From NCBI GenBank assembly GCA_964057225.1, contig OZ059900.1, positions 2,118,501 through 2,182,500 of the forward strand: a stretch of 64,000 bases of DNA, in the 5' to 3' direction. The notes under the pieces were generated by a model. That model had not been told where the DNA came from. It did no database searches and saw only the letters and a list, made by a program, of their open reading frames with translations. Each line of letters opens with the position of its first letter. Position 1 is the first letter of the stretch. The translations under genes were made by a program, and so were the position numbers. Shown one piece after another: positions 52,215 to 64,000 of this stretch. Source of the stretch: Auanema rhodensis (Eukaryota > Nematoda > Chromadorea > Rhabditida > Rhabditidae).

Positions 52215-55200
52215 CGATTTTTGGTACAAAATCTGTAATACTCGTAAATTTTGATCATATTCGTTAAGATTTGAGAATCAAACATACAATACACAAAATC
52301 AGTCTATTTTTATGAGCTTGCACTGATATATATTCATTTTGATCAAAAAAGGTCGAAAATAGAAAGAATTTTTGAAATTTCCGAGTTTTGAGTCTAATTT
52401 GGCTAAATCGCTCATATATATGATCAGAAGCATAGTTTTATTGTCTATGACAACAAAAATCATCAATTAAACGCTAGTGATGTTTAAATACTGATTTTCG
52501 CTCAAATAGCATTACTACACTAAGTATGGTCGTTTTTATGCCTTTAACACCATATACTCACCGATTTTTGGTACAAAATCTGTAATACTCGTAAAATTTG
52601 ATCATATTTGTTAAGATTTGAGAATCAAACACACAATACACAAAATCAGTCTATTTTTATGAGTTTACACTGATATATATTCATTTTCATCAAAAAAGGT
52701 CGAAAATAGAAAGAATTTTTGAAATTTCCGAGTTTTGAGTCTAATTTGGCTAAATCGCTCATATACATGATCAGAAGCATAGTTTTATTGTCTATGACAA
52801 CAAAAATCATCAATTAAACGCTAGTGATGTTTAAATATTGATTTTCGCTCAAATAGCATTACTACACTAAGTATGGTCGTTTTTATGCCTTTAACACCAT
52901 ATACTCACCGATTTTTGGTACAAAATCTGTAATACTCGTAAATTTTGATCATATTCGTTAAGATTTGAAAATCAAACACACAATAAACAAAATCAGTCTA
53001 TTTTTATGAGTTTGCACTGATATATATTCATTTTGATCAAAAAAGGTCGAAAATAGAAAGAATTTTTGAATTTTCCGAGTTTTGAGTCCAATTGGGCTAA
53101 ATCGCTCATATATATGATCAAAAGCATAGTTTTACTGTCTATGATAACAAAAGTCTTCAAATATACACTAATAATGATCAAATCACTGAATTTCACTCAA
53201 ATAGCATTACTACACTAAGTATGGTCGTTTTTATGCCTTTAACACCATATACTCACCGATTTTTGGTACAAAATCTGTGATACTCGTAAATTTTGATCAT
53301 ATTCGTTAAGATTTGAGAAGCAAACATACAATACACAAAATCAGTCTATTTTTATGAGCTTGCACTGATATATATTCATTTTGATCAAAAAAGGTCGAAA
53401 ATAGAATGAATTTTTGAAATTTCCGAGTTTTGAGTCTAATTTGGCTAAATCGCTCATATATATGATCAAAAGCATAGTTTTACTGTCTATGATAACAAAA
53501 GTCTTCAAATATACACTAATAATGATTAAATCACTGATTTTCAGTCAAATAGCATTACTACACTAAGTATGGTCGTTTTTATGCCTTTAACACCATATAC
53601 TCACCGATTTTTGGTACAAAATCTGTAATACTTGTAAATTTTGATCATATTTGTTAAGATTCGAGAATCAAACACATAATACACGAAATAAGTCTATTTT
53701 TACAAGTTTGCACTGATATTTATTCATTTTGATCAAAAAAGGTCGAAAATAGAAAAAATTTTTGAAATTTCCGAGTTTTGAGTCCAATTTGGCTAAATCG
53801 CTCATATATAAGATCAAAAGCATAGTTTTATTGTCTATAACAACAAAAGTCATCAATTAAACGCTAGTGATATTTAAATACTGATTTTCGCTCAAGTAGC
53901 ATTACTACACTAAGTATGGTCGTTTTCATGCCTTTAACACCATATACTCACCGATTTTTGGTACAAAATCTGTAATACTTGTAAATTTTGATCATATTCG
54001 TTAAGATTTGAGAATCGAACATACAATACACAAAATCGGTCTATTTTTATGAGCTTGCACTGATATATATTCATTTTGATCAAAAAAGGTCGAAAATAGA
54101 ATGAATTTTTGAAATTTCCGAGTTTTGAGTCTAATTTGGCTAAATCGCTCATATATATGATCAAAAGCATAGTTTTACTGTCTATGATAACAAAAGTCTT
54201 CAAATATACACTAATAATGATTAAATCACTGATTTTCAGTCAAATAGCATTACTACACTAAGTATGGTCGTTTTTATGCCTTTAACACCATATACTCACC
54301 GATTTTTGGTACAAAATCTGTAATACTTGTAAATTTTGATCATATTTGTTAAGATTCGAGAATCAAACACATAATACACGAAATAAGTCTATTTTTACAA
54401 GTTTGCACTGATATTTATTCATTTTGATCAAAAAAGGTCGAAAATAGAAAAAATTTTTGAAATTTCCGAGTTTTGAGTCCAATTTGGCTAAATCGCTCAT
54501 ATATAAGATCAAAAGCATAGTTTTATTGTCTATAACAACAAAAGTCATCAATTAAACGCTAGTGATATTTAAATACTGATTTTCGCTCAAGTAGCATTAC
54601 TACACTAAGTATGGTCGTTTTCATGCCTTTAACACCATATACTCACCGATTTTTGGTACAAAATCTGTAATACTTGTAAATTTTGATCATATTCGTTAAG
54701 ATTTGAGAATCGAACATACAATACACAAAATCGGTCTATTTTTATGAGCTTGCACTGATATATATTCATTTTGATCAAAAAAGGTCGAAAATAGAAAGAA
54801 TTTTTGAAATTTTCGAGTTTTGAGTCTAATTTGGCTAAATCGCTCATATATATGATCAGAAGCATAGTTTTAATGTCTATGACAACAAAAATCATCAATT
54901 AAACGCTAGTGATGTTTAAATACTGATTTTCGCTCAAATAGCATTACTACACTAAGTATGGTCGTTTTTATGCTTTTAACACCATATACTCACCGATTTT
55001 TGGTACAAAATCTGTAATACTCGTAAAATTTGATCATATTTGTTAAGATTTGAGAATCAAACACACAATACACAAAATCAGTCTATTTTTATGAGTTTAC
55101 ACTGATATATATTCATTTTCATCAAAAAAGGTCGAAAATAGAAAGAATTTTTGAATTTTCCGAGTTTTGAGTCGAATTGGGCTAAATCGCTCATATATAT

Positions 55201-58200
55201 GATCAAAAGCATAGTTTTACTGTCTATGATAACAAAAGTCTTCAAATATACACTAATAATGATTAAATCACTGAATTTCACTCAAATAGCATTACTACAC
55301 TAAGTATGGTCGTTTTTATGCCTTTAACACCATATACTCACCGATTTTTGGTACAAAATCTGTAATACTTGTAAATTTTGATCATATTTGTTAAGATTCG
55401 AGAATCAAACACATAATACACAAAATAAGTCTATTTTTACAAGTTTGCACTGATATTTATTCATTTTGATCAAAAAAGGTCGAAAATAGAAAGAATTTTT
55501 GAAATTTCCGAGTTTTGAGTCCAATTTGGCTAAATCGCTCATATATATGATCAAAAGCATAGTTTTATTGTCTATAACAACAAAAGTCATCAATTAAACG
55601 CTAGTGATGTTTAAATACTGAATTTCGCTCAAATAGCATTACTACACTAAGTATGGTCGTTTTTATGCCTTTAACACCATATACTCACCGATTTTTGGTA
55701 CAAAATCTGTAATACTCGTAAATTTTGATCATATTCGTTAAGATTTGAGAATCAAACATACAATACACAAAATCAGTCTATTTTTATGAGCTTGCACTGA
55801 TATATATTCATTTTGATCAAAAAAGGTCGAAAATAGAAAGAATTTTTGAAATTTCCGAGTTTTGAGTCTAATTTGGCTAAATCGCTCATAGATATGATCA
55901 AAAGCATAGTTTTATTGTCTATGACAACAAAAGTCATCAATTAAATGCTAGTGATGTTTAAATACTGAATTTCGCTCAAATAGCATTACTACACTAAGTA
56001 TGGTCGTTTTTATGCCTTTAACACCATATACTCACCGATTTTTGGTACAAAATCTGTAATACTCGTAAATTTTGATCATATTCGGTGAGATTCGAGAATC
56101 AAACACACAATACACGAAATAAGTTTATTTTTACGAGTTTGCACTGATATTTATTCATTTTGATCAAAAAAGGTCGAAAATAGAAAGAATTTTTGAAATT
56201 TCCGAGTTTTGAGTCTAATTTGGCTAAATCGCTCATATATATGATCAAAAGCATAGTTTTACTGTCTATGATAACAAAAGTCTTCAAATATACACTAATA
56301 ATGATTAAATCACTGATTTTCAGTCAAATAGCATTACTACACTAAGTATGGTCGTTTTTATGCCTTTAACACCATATACTCACCGATTTTTGGTACAAAA
56401 TCTGTAATACTTGTAAATTTTGATCATATTTGTTAAGATTCGAGAATCAAACACATAATACACGAAATAAGTCTATTTTTACAAGTTTGCACTGATATTT
56501 ATTCATTTTGATCAAAAAAGGTCGAAAATAGAAAAAATTTTTGAAATTTCCGAGTTTTGAGTCCAATTTGGCTAAATCGCTCATATATATGATCAAAAGC
56601 ATAGTTTTACTGTCTATGATAACAAAAGTCTTCAAATATACACTAATAATGATCAAATCACTGAATTTCACTCAAATAGCATTACTACACTAAGTATGGT
56701 CGTTTTTATGCCTTTAACACCATATACTCACCGATTTTTGGTACAAAATCTGTGATACTCGTAAATTTTGATCATATTCGTTAAGATTTGAGAATCAAAC
56801 ATACAATACACAAAATCAGTCTATTTTTATGAGCTTGCACTGATATATATTCATTTTGATCAAAAAAGGTCGAAAATAGAATGAATTTTTGAAATTTCCG
56901 AGTTTTGAGTCTAATTTGGCTAAATCGCTCATATATTTGATCAAAAGCATAGTTTTACTGTCTATGATAACAAAAGTCTTCAAATATACACTAATAATGA
57001 TTAAATTACTGATTTTCAGTCAAATAGCATTACTACACTAAGTATGGTCGTTTTTATGCCTTTAACACCATATACTCACCGATTTTTGGTACAAAATCTG
57101 TAATACTTGTAAATTTTGATCATATTTGTTAAGATTCGAGAATCAAACACATAATACACAAAATAAGTCTATTTTTACAAGTTTGCACTGATATTTATTC
57201 ATTTTGATCAAAAAAGGTCGAAAATAGAAAAAATTTTTGAAATTTCCGAGTTTTGAGTCCAATTTGGCTAAATCGCTCATATATAAGATCAAAAGCATAG
57301 TTTTATTGTCTATAACAACAAAAGTCATCAATTAAACGCTAGTGATATTTAAATACTGATTTTCGCTCAAGTAGCATTACTACACTAAGTATGGTCGTTT
57401 TCATGCCTTTAACACCATATACTCACCGATTTTTGGTACAAAATCTGTAATACTTGTAAATTTTGATCATATTCGTTAAGATTTGAGAATCGAACATACA
57501 ATACACAAAATCAGTCTATTTTTATGAGCTTGCACTGATATATATTCATTTTGATCAAAAAAGGTCGAAAATAGAAAGAATTTTTGAAATTTCCGAGTTT
57601 TGAGTCTAATTTGGCTAAATCGCTCATATATATGATCAGAAGCATAGTTTTAATGTCTATGACAACAAAAATCATCAATTAAACGCTAGTGATGTTTAAA
57701 TACTGATTTTCGCTCAAATAGCATTACTACACTAAGTATGGTCGTTTTTATGCTTTTAACACCATATACTCACCGATTTTTGGTACAAAATCTGTAATAC
57801 TCGTAAAATTTGATCATATTTGTTAAGATTTGAGAATCAAACACACAATACACAAAATCAGTCTATTTTTATGAGTTTACACTGATATATATTCATTTTC
57901 ATCAAAAAAGGTCGAAAATAGAAAGAATTTTTGAATTTTCCGAGTTTTGAGTCGAATTGGGCTAAATCGCTCATATATATGATCAAAAGCATAGTTTTAC
58001 TGTCTATGATAACAAAAGTCTTCAAATATACACTAATAATGATTAAATCACTGAATTTCACTCAAATAGCATTACTACACTAAGTATGGTCGTTTTTATG
58101 CCTTTAACACCATATACTCACCGATTTTTGGTACAAAATCTGTAATACTTGTAAATTTTGATCATATTTGTTAAGATTTGAGAATCAAACACATAATACA

Positions 58201-59540
58201 CAAAATAAGTCTATTTTTACAAGTTTGCACTGATATTTATTCATTTTGATCAAAAAAGGTCGAAAATAGAAAGAATTTTTGAAATTTCCGAGTTTTGAGT
58301 CCAATTTGGCTAAATCGCTCATATATATGATCAAAAGCATAGTTTTATTGTCTATAACAACAAAAGTCATCAATTAAACGCTAGTGATGTTTAAATACTG
58401 AATTTCGCTCAAATAGCATTACTACACTAAGTATGGTCGTTTTTATGCCTTTAACACCATATACTCACCGATTTTTGGTACAAAATCTGTAATACTCGTA
58501 AATTTTGATCATATTCGGTGAGATTCGAGAATCGAACACACAATACACGAAATAAGTCTATTTTTACGAGTTTGCACTGATATTTATTCATTTTGATCAA
58601 AAAAGGTCGAAAATAGAAAGAATTTTTGAAATTTCCGAGTTTTGAGTCTAATTTGGCTAAATCGCTCATATATATGATCAAAAGCATAGTTTTACTGTCT
58701 ATGATAACAAAAATCTTCAAATATACACTAATAATGTGTAAATCACTGAATTTCACTCAAATAGCTTTACTACACTAAGTATGGTCGTTTTTATGCCTTT
58801 AACACCATATACTCACCGATTTTTGGTACAAAATCTGTAATACTCGTAAATTTTGATCATATTCGTTAAGATTCGAGAATCAAACACACAATACACGAAA
58901 TAAGTTTATTTTGACGAGTTTGCACTGGTATTTATTCATTTTGATCAAAAAAGGTCGAAAATAGAAAGAATTTTTGAATTTTCCGAGTTTTGAGTCCAAT
59001 TGGGCTAAATCGCTCATATATATGATCAAAAGCATAGTTTTACTGTCTATGATAACAAACGTCTTCAAATATACACTAATAATGTGTAAATCACTGAATT
59101 TCACTCAAATAGCTTTACTACACTAAGTATGGTCGTTTTTATGCCTTTAACACCATATACTCACCGATTTTTGGTACAAAATCTGTAATACTCGTAAATT
59201 TCGATCATATTCGTTAAGATTCGAGAATCAAACACACAATACACGAAATAAGTTTATTTTTACGAATTTGCACTGATATTTATTCATTTTGATCAAAAAA
59301 GGTCGAAAATAGAAAGAATTTTTTAATTTTCCGAGTTTTGAGTCCAATTGGGCTAAATCGCTCATATATATGATCAAAAGCATAGTTTCACTGTCTATGA
59401 TAACAAAAGTCTTCAAATATACACTAGTAATGATTAAATCACTGAATTTCACTCAAATAGCATTACTACACTAAGTATGGTCGTTTTTATGCCTTTAACA
59501 CCATATACTCACCGATTTTTGGTACAAAATCTGTAATACT
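52215..59540 (+). repeat. Long-range duplicate of 33452-41124, minus one monomer
   Basis: Bases 52215-54670 match 33452-35907 at offset 18763. From about 54.74 kb to 59540 the match is to about 36.33-41.12 kb at offset 18416. The 347-bp change in offset equals one monomer lost from, or gained by, one copy. Private bases here are GAGAAGCAAAC near 53319, CATAGATATGATC near 55889, CATATATTTGATC near 56935 and TTAAATTACTG near 57001. One monomer near 56.45-56.68 kb has a different tail from its partner near 38.0-38.3 kb. Confidence 0.75.
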
Positions 59541-62500
59541 TGTAAATTTTGATCATATTTGTTAAGATTCGAGAATCAAACACACAATACACGAAATAAG
59601 TTTATTTTTACGAATTTGCACTGATATTTATTCATTTTGATCAAAAAAGGTCGAAAATAGAAAGAATTTTTTAATTTTCCGAGTTTTGAGTCCAATTGGG
59701 CTAAATCGCTCATATATATGATCAAAAGCATAGTTTTATTGTCTATGACAACAAAAGTCATCAATTAAATGCTAGTGATGTTTAAATACTGAATTTCGCT
59801 CAAATAGCATTACTACACTAAGTATGGTCGTTTTTATGCCTTTAACACCATATACTCACCGATTTTTGGTACAAAATCTGTAATACTCGTAAATTTTGAT
59901 CATATTCGGTGAGATTCGAGAATCAAACACACAATACACGAAATAAGTTTATTTTTACGAGTTTGCACTGATATTTATTCATTTTGATCAAAAAAGGTCG
60001 AAAATAGAAAGAATTTTTGAAATTTCCGAGTTTTGAGTCTAATTTGGCTAAATCGCTCATATATATGATCAAAAGCATAGTTTTACTGTCTATGATAACA
60101 AAAGTCTTCAAATATACACTAATAATGATTAAATCACTGATTTTCAGTCAAATAGCATTACTACACTAAGTATGGTCGTTTTTATGCCTTTAACACCATA
60201 TACTCACCGATTTTTGGTACAAAATCTGTAATACTTGTAAATTTTGATCATATTTGTTAAGATTCGAGAATCAAACACATAATACACGAAATAAGTCTAT
60301 TTTTACAAGTTTGCACTGATATTTATTCATTTTGATCAAAAAAGGTCGAAAATAGAAAAAATTTTTGAAATTTCCGAGTTTTGAGTCCAATTGGGCTAAA
60401 TCGCTCATATATATGATCAAAAGCATAGTTTTACTGTCTATGATAACAAACGTCTTCAAATATACACTAATAATGTGTAAATCACTGAATTTCACTCAAA
60501 TAGCTTTACTACACTAAGTATGGTCGTTTTTATGCCTTTAACACCATATACTCACCGATTTTTGGTACAAAATCTGTAATACTCGTAAATTTCGAACATA
60601 TTCGTTAAGATTCGAGAATCAAACACACAATACACGAAATAAGTTTATTTTTACGAATTTGCACTGATATTTATTCATTTTGATCAAAAAAGGTCGAAAA
60701 TAGAAAGAATTTTTTAATTTTCCGAGTTTTGAGTCCAATTGGGCTAAATCGCTCATATATATGATCAAAAGCATAGTTTCACTGTCTATGATAACAAAAG
60801 TCTTCAAATATACACTAGTAATGATTAAATCACTGAATTTCACTCAAATAGCATTACTACACTAAGTATGGTCGTTTTTATGCCTTTAACACCATATACT
60901 CACCGATTTTTGGTACAAAATCTGTAATACTTGTAAATTTTGATCATATTTGTTAAGATTCGAGAATCAAACACATAATACACGAAATAAGTCTATTTTT
61001 ACAAGTTTGCACTGATATTTATTCATTTTGATCAAAAAAAGGTCGAAAATAGAAAAATTTTTTGAAATTTCCGAGTTTTGAGTCCAATTTGGCTAAATCG
61101 CTCATATATATGATCAAAAGCATAGTTTTATTGTCTATGACAACAAAAGTCATCAATTAAATGCTAGTGATGTTTAAATACTGAATTTCGCTCAAATAGC
61201 ATTACTACACTAAGTATGGTCGTTTTTATGCCTTTAACACCATATACTCACCGATTTTTGGTACAAAATCTGTAATACTTGTAAATTTTGATCATATTTG
61301 TTAAGATTTGAGAATCAAACACATAATACACAAAATAAGTCTATTTTTACAAGTTTGCACTGATATTTATTCATTTTGATCAAAAAAGGTCGAAAATAGA
61401 AAGAATTTTTGAAATTTCCGAGTTTTGAGTCCAATTTGGCTAAATCGCTCATATATATGATCAAAAGCATAGTTTTATTGTCTATAACAACAAAAGTCAT
61501 CAATTAAACGCTAGTGATGTTTAAATACTGAATTTCGCTCAAATAGCATTACTACACTAAGTATGGTCGTTTTTATGCCTTTAACACCATATACTCACCG
61601 ATTTTTGGTACAAAATCTGTAATACTCGTAAATTTTGATCATATTCGGTGAGATTCGAGAATCGAACACACAATACACGAAATAAGTCTATTTTTACGAG
61701 TTTGCACTGATATTTATTCATTTTGATCAAAAAAGGTCGAAAATAGAAAGAATTTTTGAAATTTCCGAGTTTTGAGTCTAATTTGGCTAAATCGCTCATA
61801 TATATGATCAAAAGCATAGTTTTACTGTCTATGATAACAAAAATCTTCAAATATACACTAATAATGTGTAAATCACTGAATTTCACTCAAATAGCTTTAC
61901 TACACTAAGTATGGTCGTTTTTATGCCTTTAACACCATATACTCACCGATTTTTGGTACAAAATCTGTAATACTCGTAAATTTTGATCATATTCGTTAAG
62001 ATTCGAGAATCAAACACACAATACACGAAATAAGTTTATTTTGACGAGTTTGCACTGGTATTTATTCATTTTGATCAAAAAAGGTCGAAAATAGAAAGAA
62101 TTTTTGAATTTTCCGAGTTTTGAGTCCAATTGGGCTAAATCGCTCATATATATGATCAAAAGCATAGTTTTACTGTCTATGATAACAAACGTCTTCAAAT
62201 ATACACTAATAATGTGTAAATCACTGAATTTCACTCAAATAGCTTTACTACACTAAGTATGGTCGTTTTTATGCCTTTAACACCATATACTCACCGATTT
62301 TTGGTACAAAATCTGTAATACTCGTAAATTTCGATCATATTCGTTAAGATTCGAGAATCAAACACACAATACACGAAATAAGTTTATTTTTACGAATTTG
62401 CACTGATATTTATTCATTTTGATCAAAAAAGGTCGAAAATAGAAAGAATTTTTTAATTTTCCGAGTTTTGAGTCCAATTGGGCTAAATCGCTCATATATA

Positions 62501-64000
62501 TGATCAAAAGCATAGTTTCACTGTCTATGATAACAAAAGTCTTCAAATATACACTAGTAATGATTAAATCACTGAATTTCACTCAAATAGCATTACTACA
62601 CTAAGTATGGTCGTTTTTATGCCTTTAACACCATATACTCACCGATTTTTGGTACAAAATCTGTAATACTTGTAAATTTTGATCATATTTGTTAAGATTC
62701 GAGAATCAAACACACAATACACGAAATAAGTTTATTTTTACGAATTTGCACTGATATTTATTCATTTTGATCAAAAAAGGTCGAAAATAGAAAGAATTTT
62801 TTAATTTTCCGAGTTTTGAGTCCAATTGGGCTAAATCGCTCATATATATGATCAAAAGCATAGTTTTATTGTCTATGACAACAAAAGTCATCAATTAAAT
62901 GCTAGTGATGTTTAAATACTGAATTTCGCTCAAATAGCATTACTACACTAAGTATGGTCGTTTTTATGCCTTTAACACCATATACTCACCGATTTTTGGT
63001 ACAAAATCTGTAATACTCGTAAATTTTGATCATATTCGGTGAGATTCGAGAATCAAACACACAATACACGAAATAAGTTTATTTTTACGAGTTTGCACTG
63101 ATATTTATTCATTTTGATCAAAAAAGGTCGAAAATAGAAAGAATTTTTGAAATTTCCGAGTTTTGAGTCTAATTTGGCTAAATCGCTCATATATATGATC
63201 AAAAGCATAGTTTTACTGTCTATGATAACAAAAGTCTTCAAATATACACTAATAATGATTAAATCACTGATTTTCAGTCAAATAGCATTACTACACTAAG
63301 TATGGTCGTTTTTATGCCTTTAACACCATATACTCACCGATTTTTGGTACAAAATCTGTAATACTTGTAAATTTTGATCATATTTGTTAAGATTCGAGAA
63401 TCAAACACATAATACACGAAATAAGTCTATTTTTACAAGTTTGCACTGATATTTATTCATTTTGATCAAAAAAGGTCGAAAATAGAAAAAATTTTTGAAA
63501 TTTCCGAGTTTTGAGTCCAATTGGGCTAAATCGCTCATATATATGATCAAAAGCATAGTTTTACTGTCTATGATAACAAACGTCTTCAAATATACACTAA
63601 TAATGTGTAAATCACTGAATTTCACTCAAATAGCTTTACTACACTAAGTATGGTCGTTTTTATGCCTTTAACACCATATACTCACCGATTTTTGGTACAA
63701 AATCTGTAATACTCGTAAATTTCGATCATATTCGTTAAGATTCGAGAATCAAACACACAATACACGAAATAAGTTTATTTTTACGAATTTGCACTGATAT
63801 TTATTCATTTTGATCAAAAAAGGTCGAAAATAGAAAGAATTTTTTAATTTTCCGAGTTTTGAGTCCAATTGGGCTAAATCGCTCATATATATGATCAAAA
63901 GCATAGTTTCACTGTCTATGATAACAAAAGTCTTCAAATATACACTAGTAATGATTAAATCACTGAATTTCACTCAAATAGCATTACTACACTAAGTATG
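58061..64000 (+). repeat. 3130-bp nine-monomer unit, two tandem copies (second cut by window end)
   Basis: Copy 1 is 58061-61190; copy 2 starts at 61191 and is still running at the window end. The start is where a form-2 tail and a form-1 tail become identical, at CTCAAATAGC. One clear difference is A at 60596 (TTTCGAACAT) against T at 63726 (TTTCGATCAT). Copy 1 contains a monomer with an extra A in the run after TTTTGATC near 61034. Within each copy, a sub-block repeats at about 1391 bp (GAATTTTTTAATTTTCC with GTTTCACTGTC near 59320-59400 and 60710-60790). Confidence 0.85.

Larger units (their letters stand above)
1..64000 (+). repeat. Satellite DNA array, 347/348-bp monomer, about 184 head-to-tail copies
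   Basis: The motif CTAAGTATGG recurs through the window with the same sequence around it. Its first copies start at 63, 411, 759, 1107, 1454, 1802, 2149, 2497, 2844, 3192, 3540, 3887, 4235 and 4583, which is steps of 347 or 348 bp. The exceptions I found are one 345-bp step and two steps of 512 and 513 bp; other odd steps may exist in parts I checked less closely. All copies read in one direction, and no unrelated sequence is inserted anywhere. Composition is roughly 70% A+T by eye. Monomers differ at a limited set of recurring positions, so they fall into subtypes. The length is close to two nucleosome repeats, a common size for centromeric and heterochromatic satellites. Array character is certain; chromosomal location and host are inference. 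No gene or RNA is supported anywhere in the array. Confidence 0.99.

Noticed and set aside
168-63973. About 150 small open frames (62-101 codons), nearly all minus-strand, as a tandem gene family
   Set aside because: They recur only because the satellite recurs. There is no domain, no conserved upstream signal and no codon-like pattern of variation, and single-base indels or subtype changes abolish them in many monomers without any sign of repair.
1-64000. CRISPR array
   Set aside because: The repeat is the whole 347-348-bp unit with no short repeat/variable spacer alternation, and there are no cas genes.
1-64000. Telomeric or simple microsatellite sequence, or rDNA intergenic spacer subrepeats
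   Set aside because: I saw no TTTAGGG- or TTAGGG-type runs, no rRNA gene sequence and no polymerase I promoter-like context. A spacer origin cannot be excluded completely from sequence alone, but nothing supports it.
1-64000. Internal subdivision of the monomer into two 174-bp or four 87-bp subrepeats
   Set aside because: TGATCA motifs lie 88 and 81 bp apart, which hinted at a subunit, but the sequences around them do not align beyond a few bases and no fourth motif is found.
1-64000. Assignment to a named satellite family or species
   Set aside because: I do not recognise the monomer. Length and composition fit several plant satellites of about 350 bp, but a database search with the 1107-1453 monomer would be needed; a strong full-length match would settle it.

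Overview
The whole 64-kb window is one uninterrupted tandem array of an A+T-rich satellite DNA. The monomer is 347 or 348 bp, every copy lies in the same orientation, and there are about 184 copies. Array sequence runs into both window edges, so neither boundary with flanking DNA is visible. I see no protein-coding gene, tRNA, rRNA, transposon, CRISPR array or unique spacer. The 62-101 codon open frames that recur about once per monomer, mostly on the minus strand, are by-products of the repeated sequence.

This points to nuclear heterochromatin of a eukaryote, most likely (peri)centromeric or subtelomeric. The monomer is about two nucleosomes long (2 x 174 bp). About ten CpG sites per monomer survive, and many of the recurrent subtype differences are C-to-T or G-to-A changes at those sites, as expected if the DNA is cytosine-methylated. 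A flowering plant is my best guess, from monomer length, A+T richness, frequent CAAAA pentamers and the CpG pattern. The sequence contains no gene that could confirm it, and I do not recognise the satellite family.

The array is a mosaic of nested, locally amplified higher-order repeats (HORs), not a uniform array. Region by region: (1) 370-2120 resembles 48655-50405. (2) 2820-8140 is a multi-monomer segment also found at about 21.2-25.2 kb; here it carries an internal 1390-bp (4-mer) tandem duplication. (3) 7.7-9.8 kb is a 1042-bp (3-mer) duplication. (4) 9224-12841 is nearly identical to 45694-49311. (5) 12.9-13.9 kb is a 3-mer leading into a 1738-bp (5-mer) HOR present three times at 13944-19236. 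(6) 19.2-21.2 kb is a transition zone of hybrid monomers. (7) 21223-35908 holds 5724-bp and 3988-bp overlapping repeat units, marked by a shared truncated monomer at about 26.7 and 32.4 kb. (8) 35.9-38.3 kb holds mixed and recombinant monomers. (9) 38265-47208 is a 4516-bp (13-mer) unit in two copies. (10) 49.3-52.2 kb is a mosaic. (11) 52215-59540 repeats 33452-41124 with one monomer missing. (12) 58061-64000 is a 3130-bp (9-mer) unit in two copies, the second cut by the window end.

No genes act together here. The biology on view is the turnover of a satellite by unequal crossing-over, conversion-like exchange within monomers and at least one illegitimate (non-homologous) deletion, with the order of several events still readable. 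Coordinates of block edges come from comparing diagnostic bases by eye and may be off by tens of bases where flanking monomers are identical.
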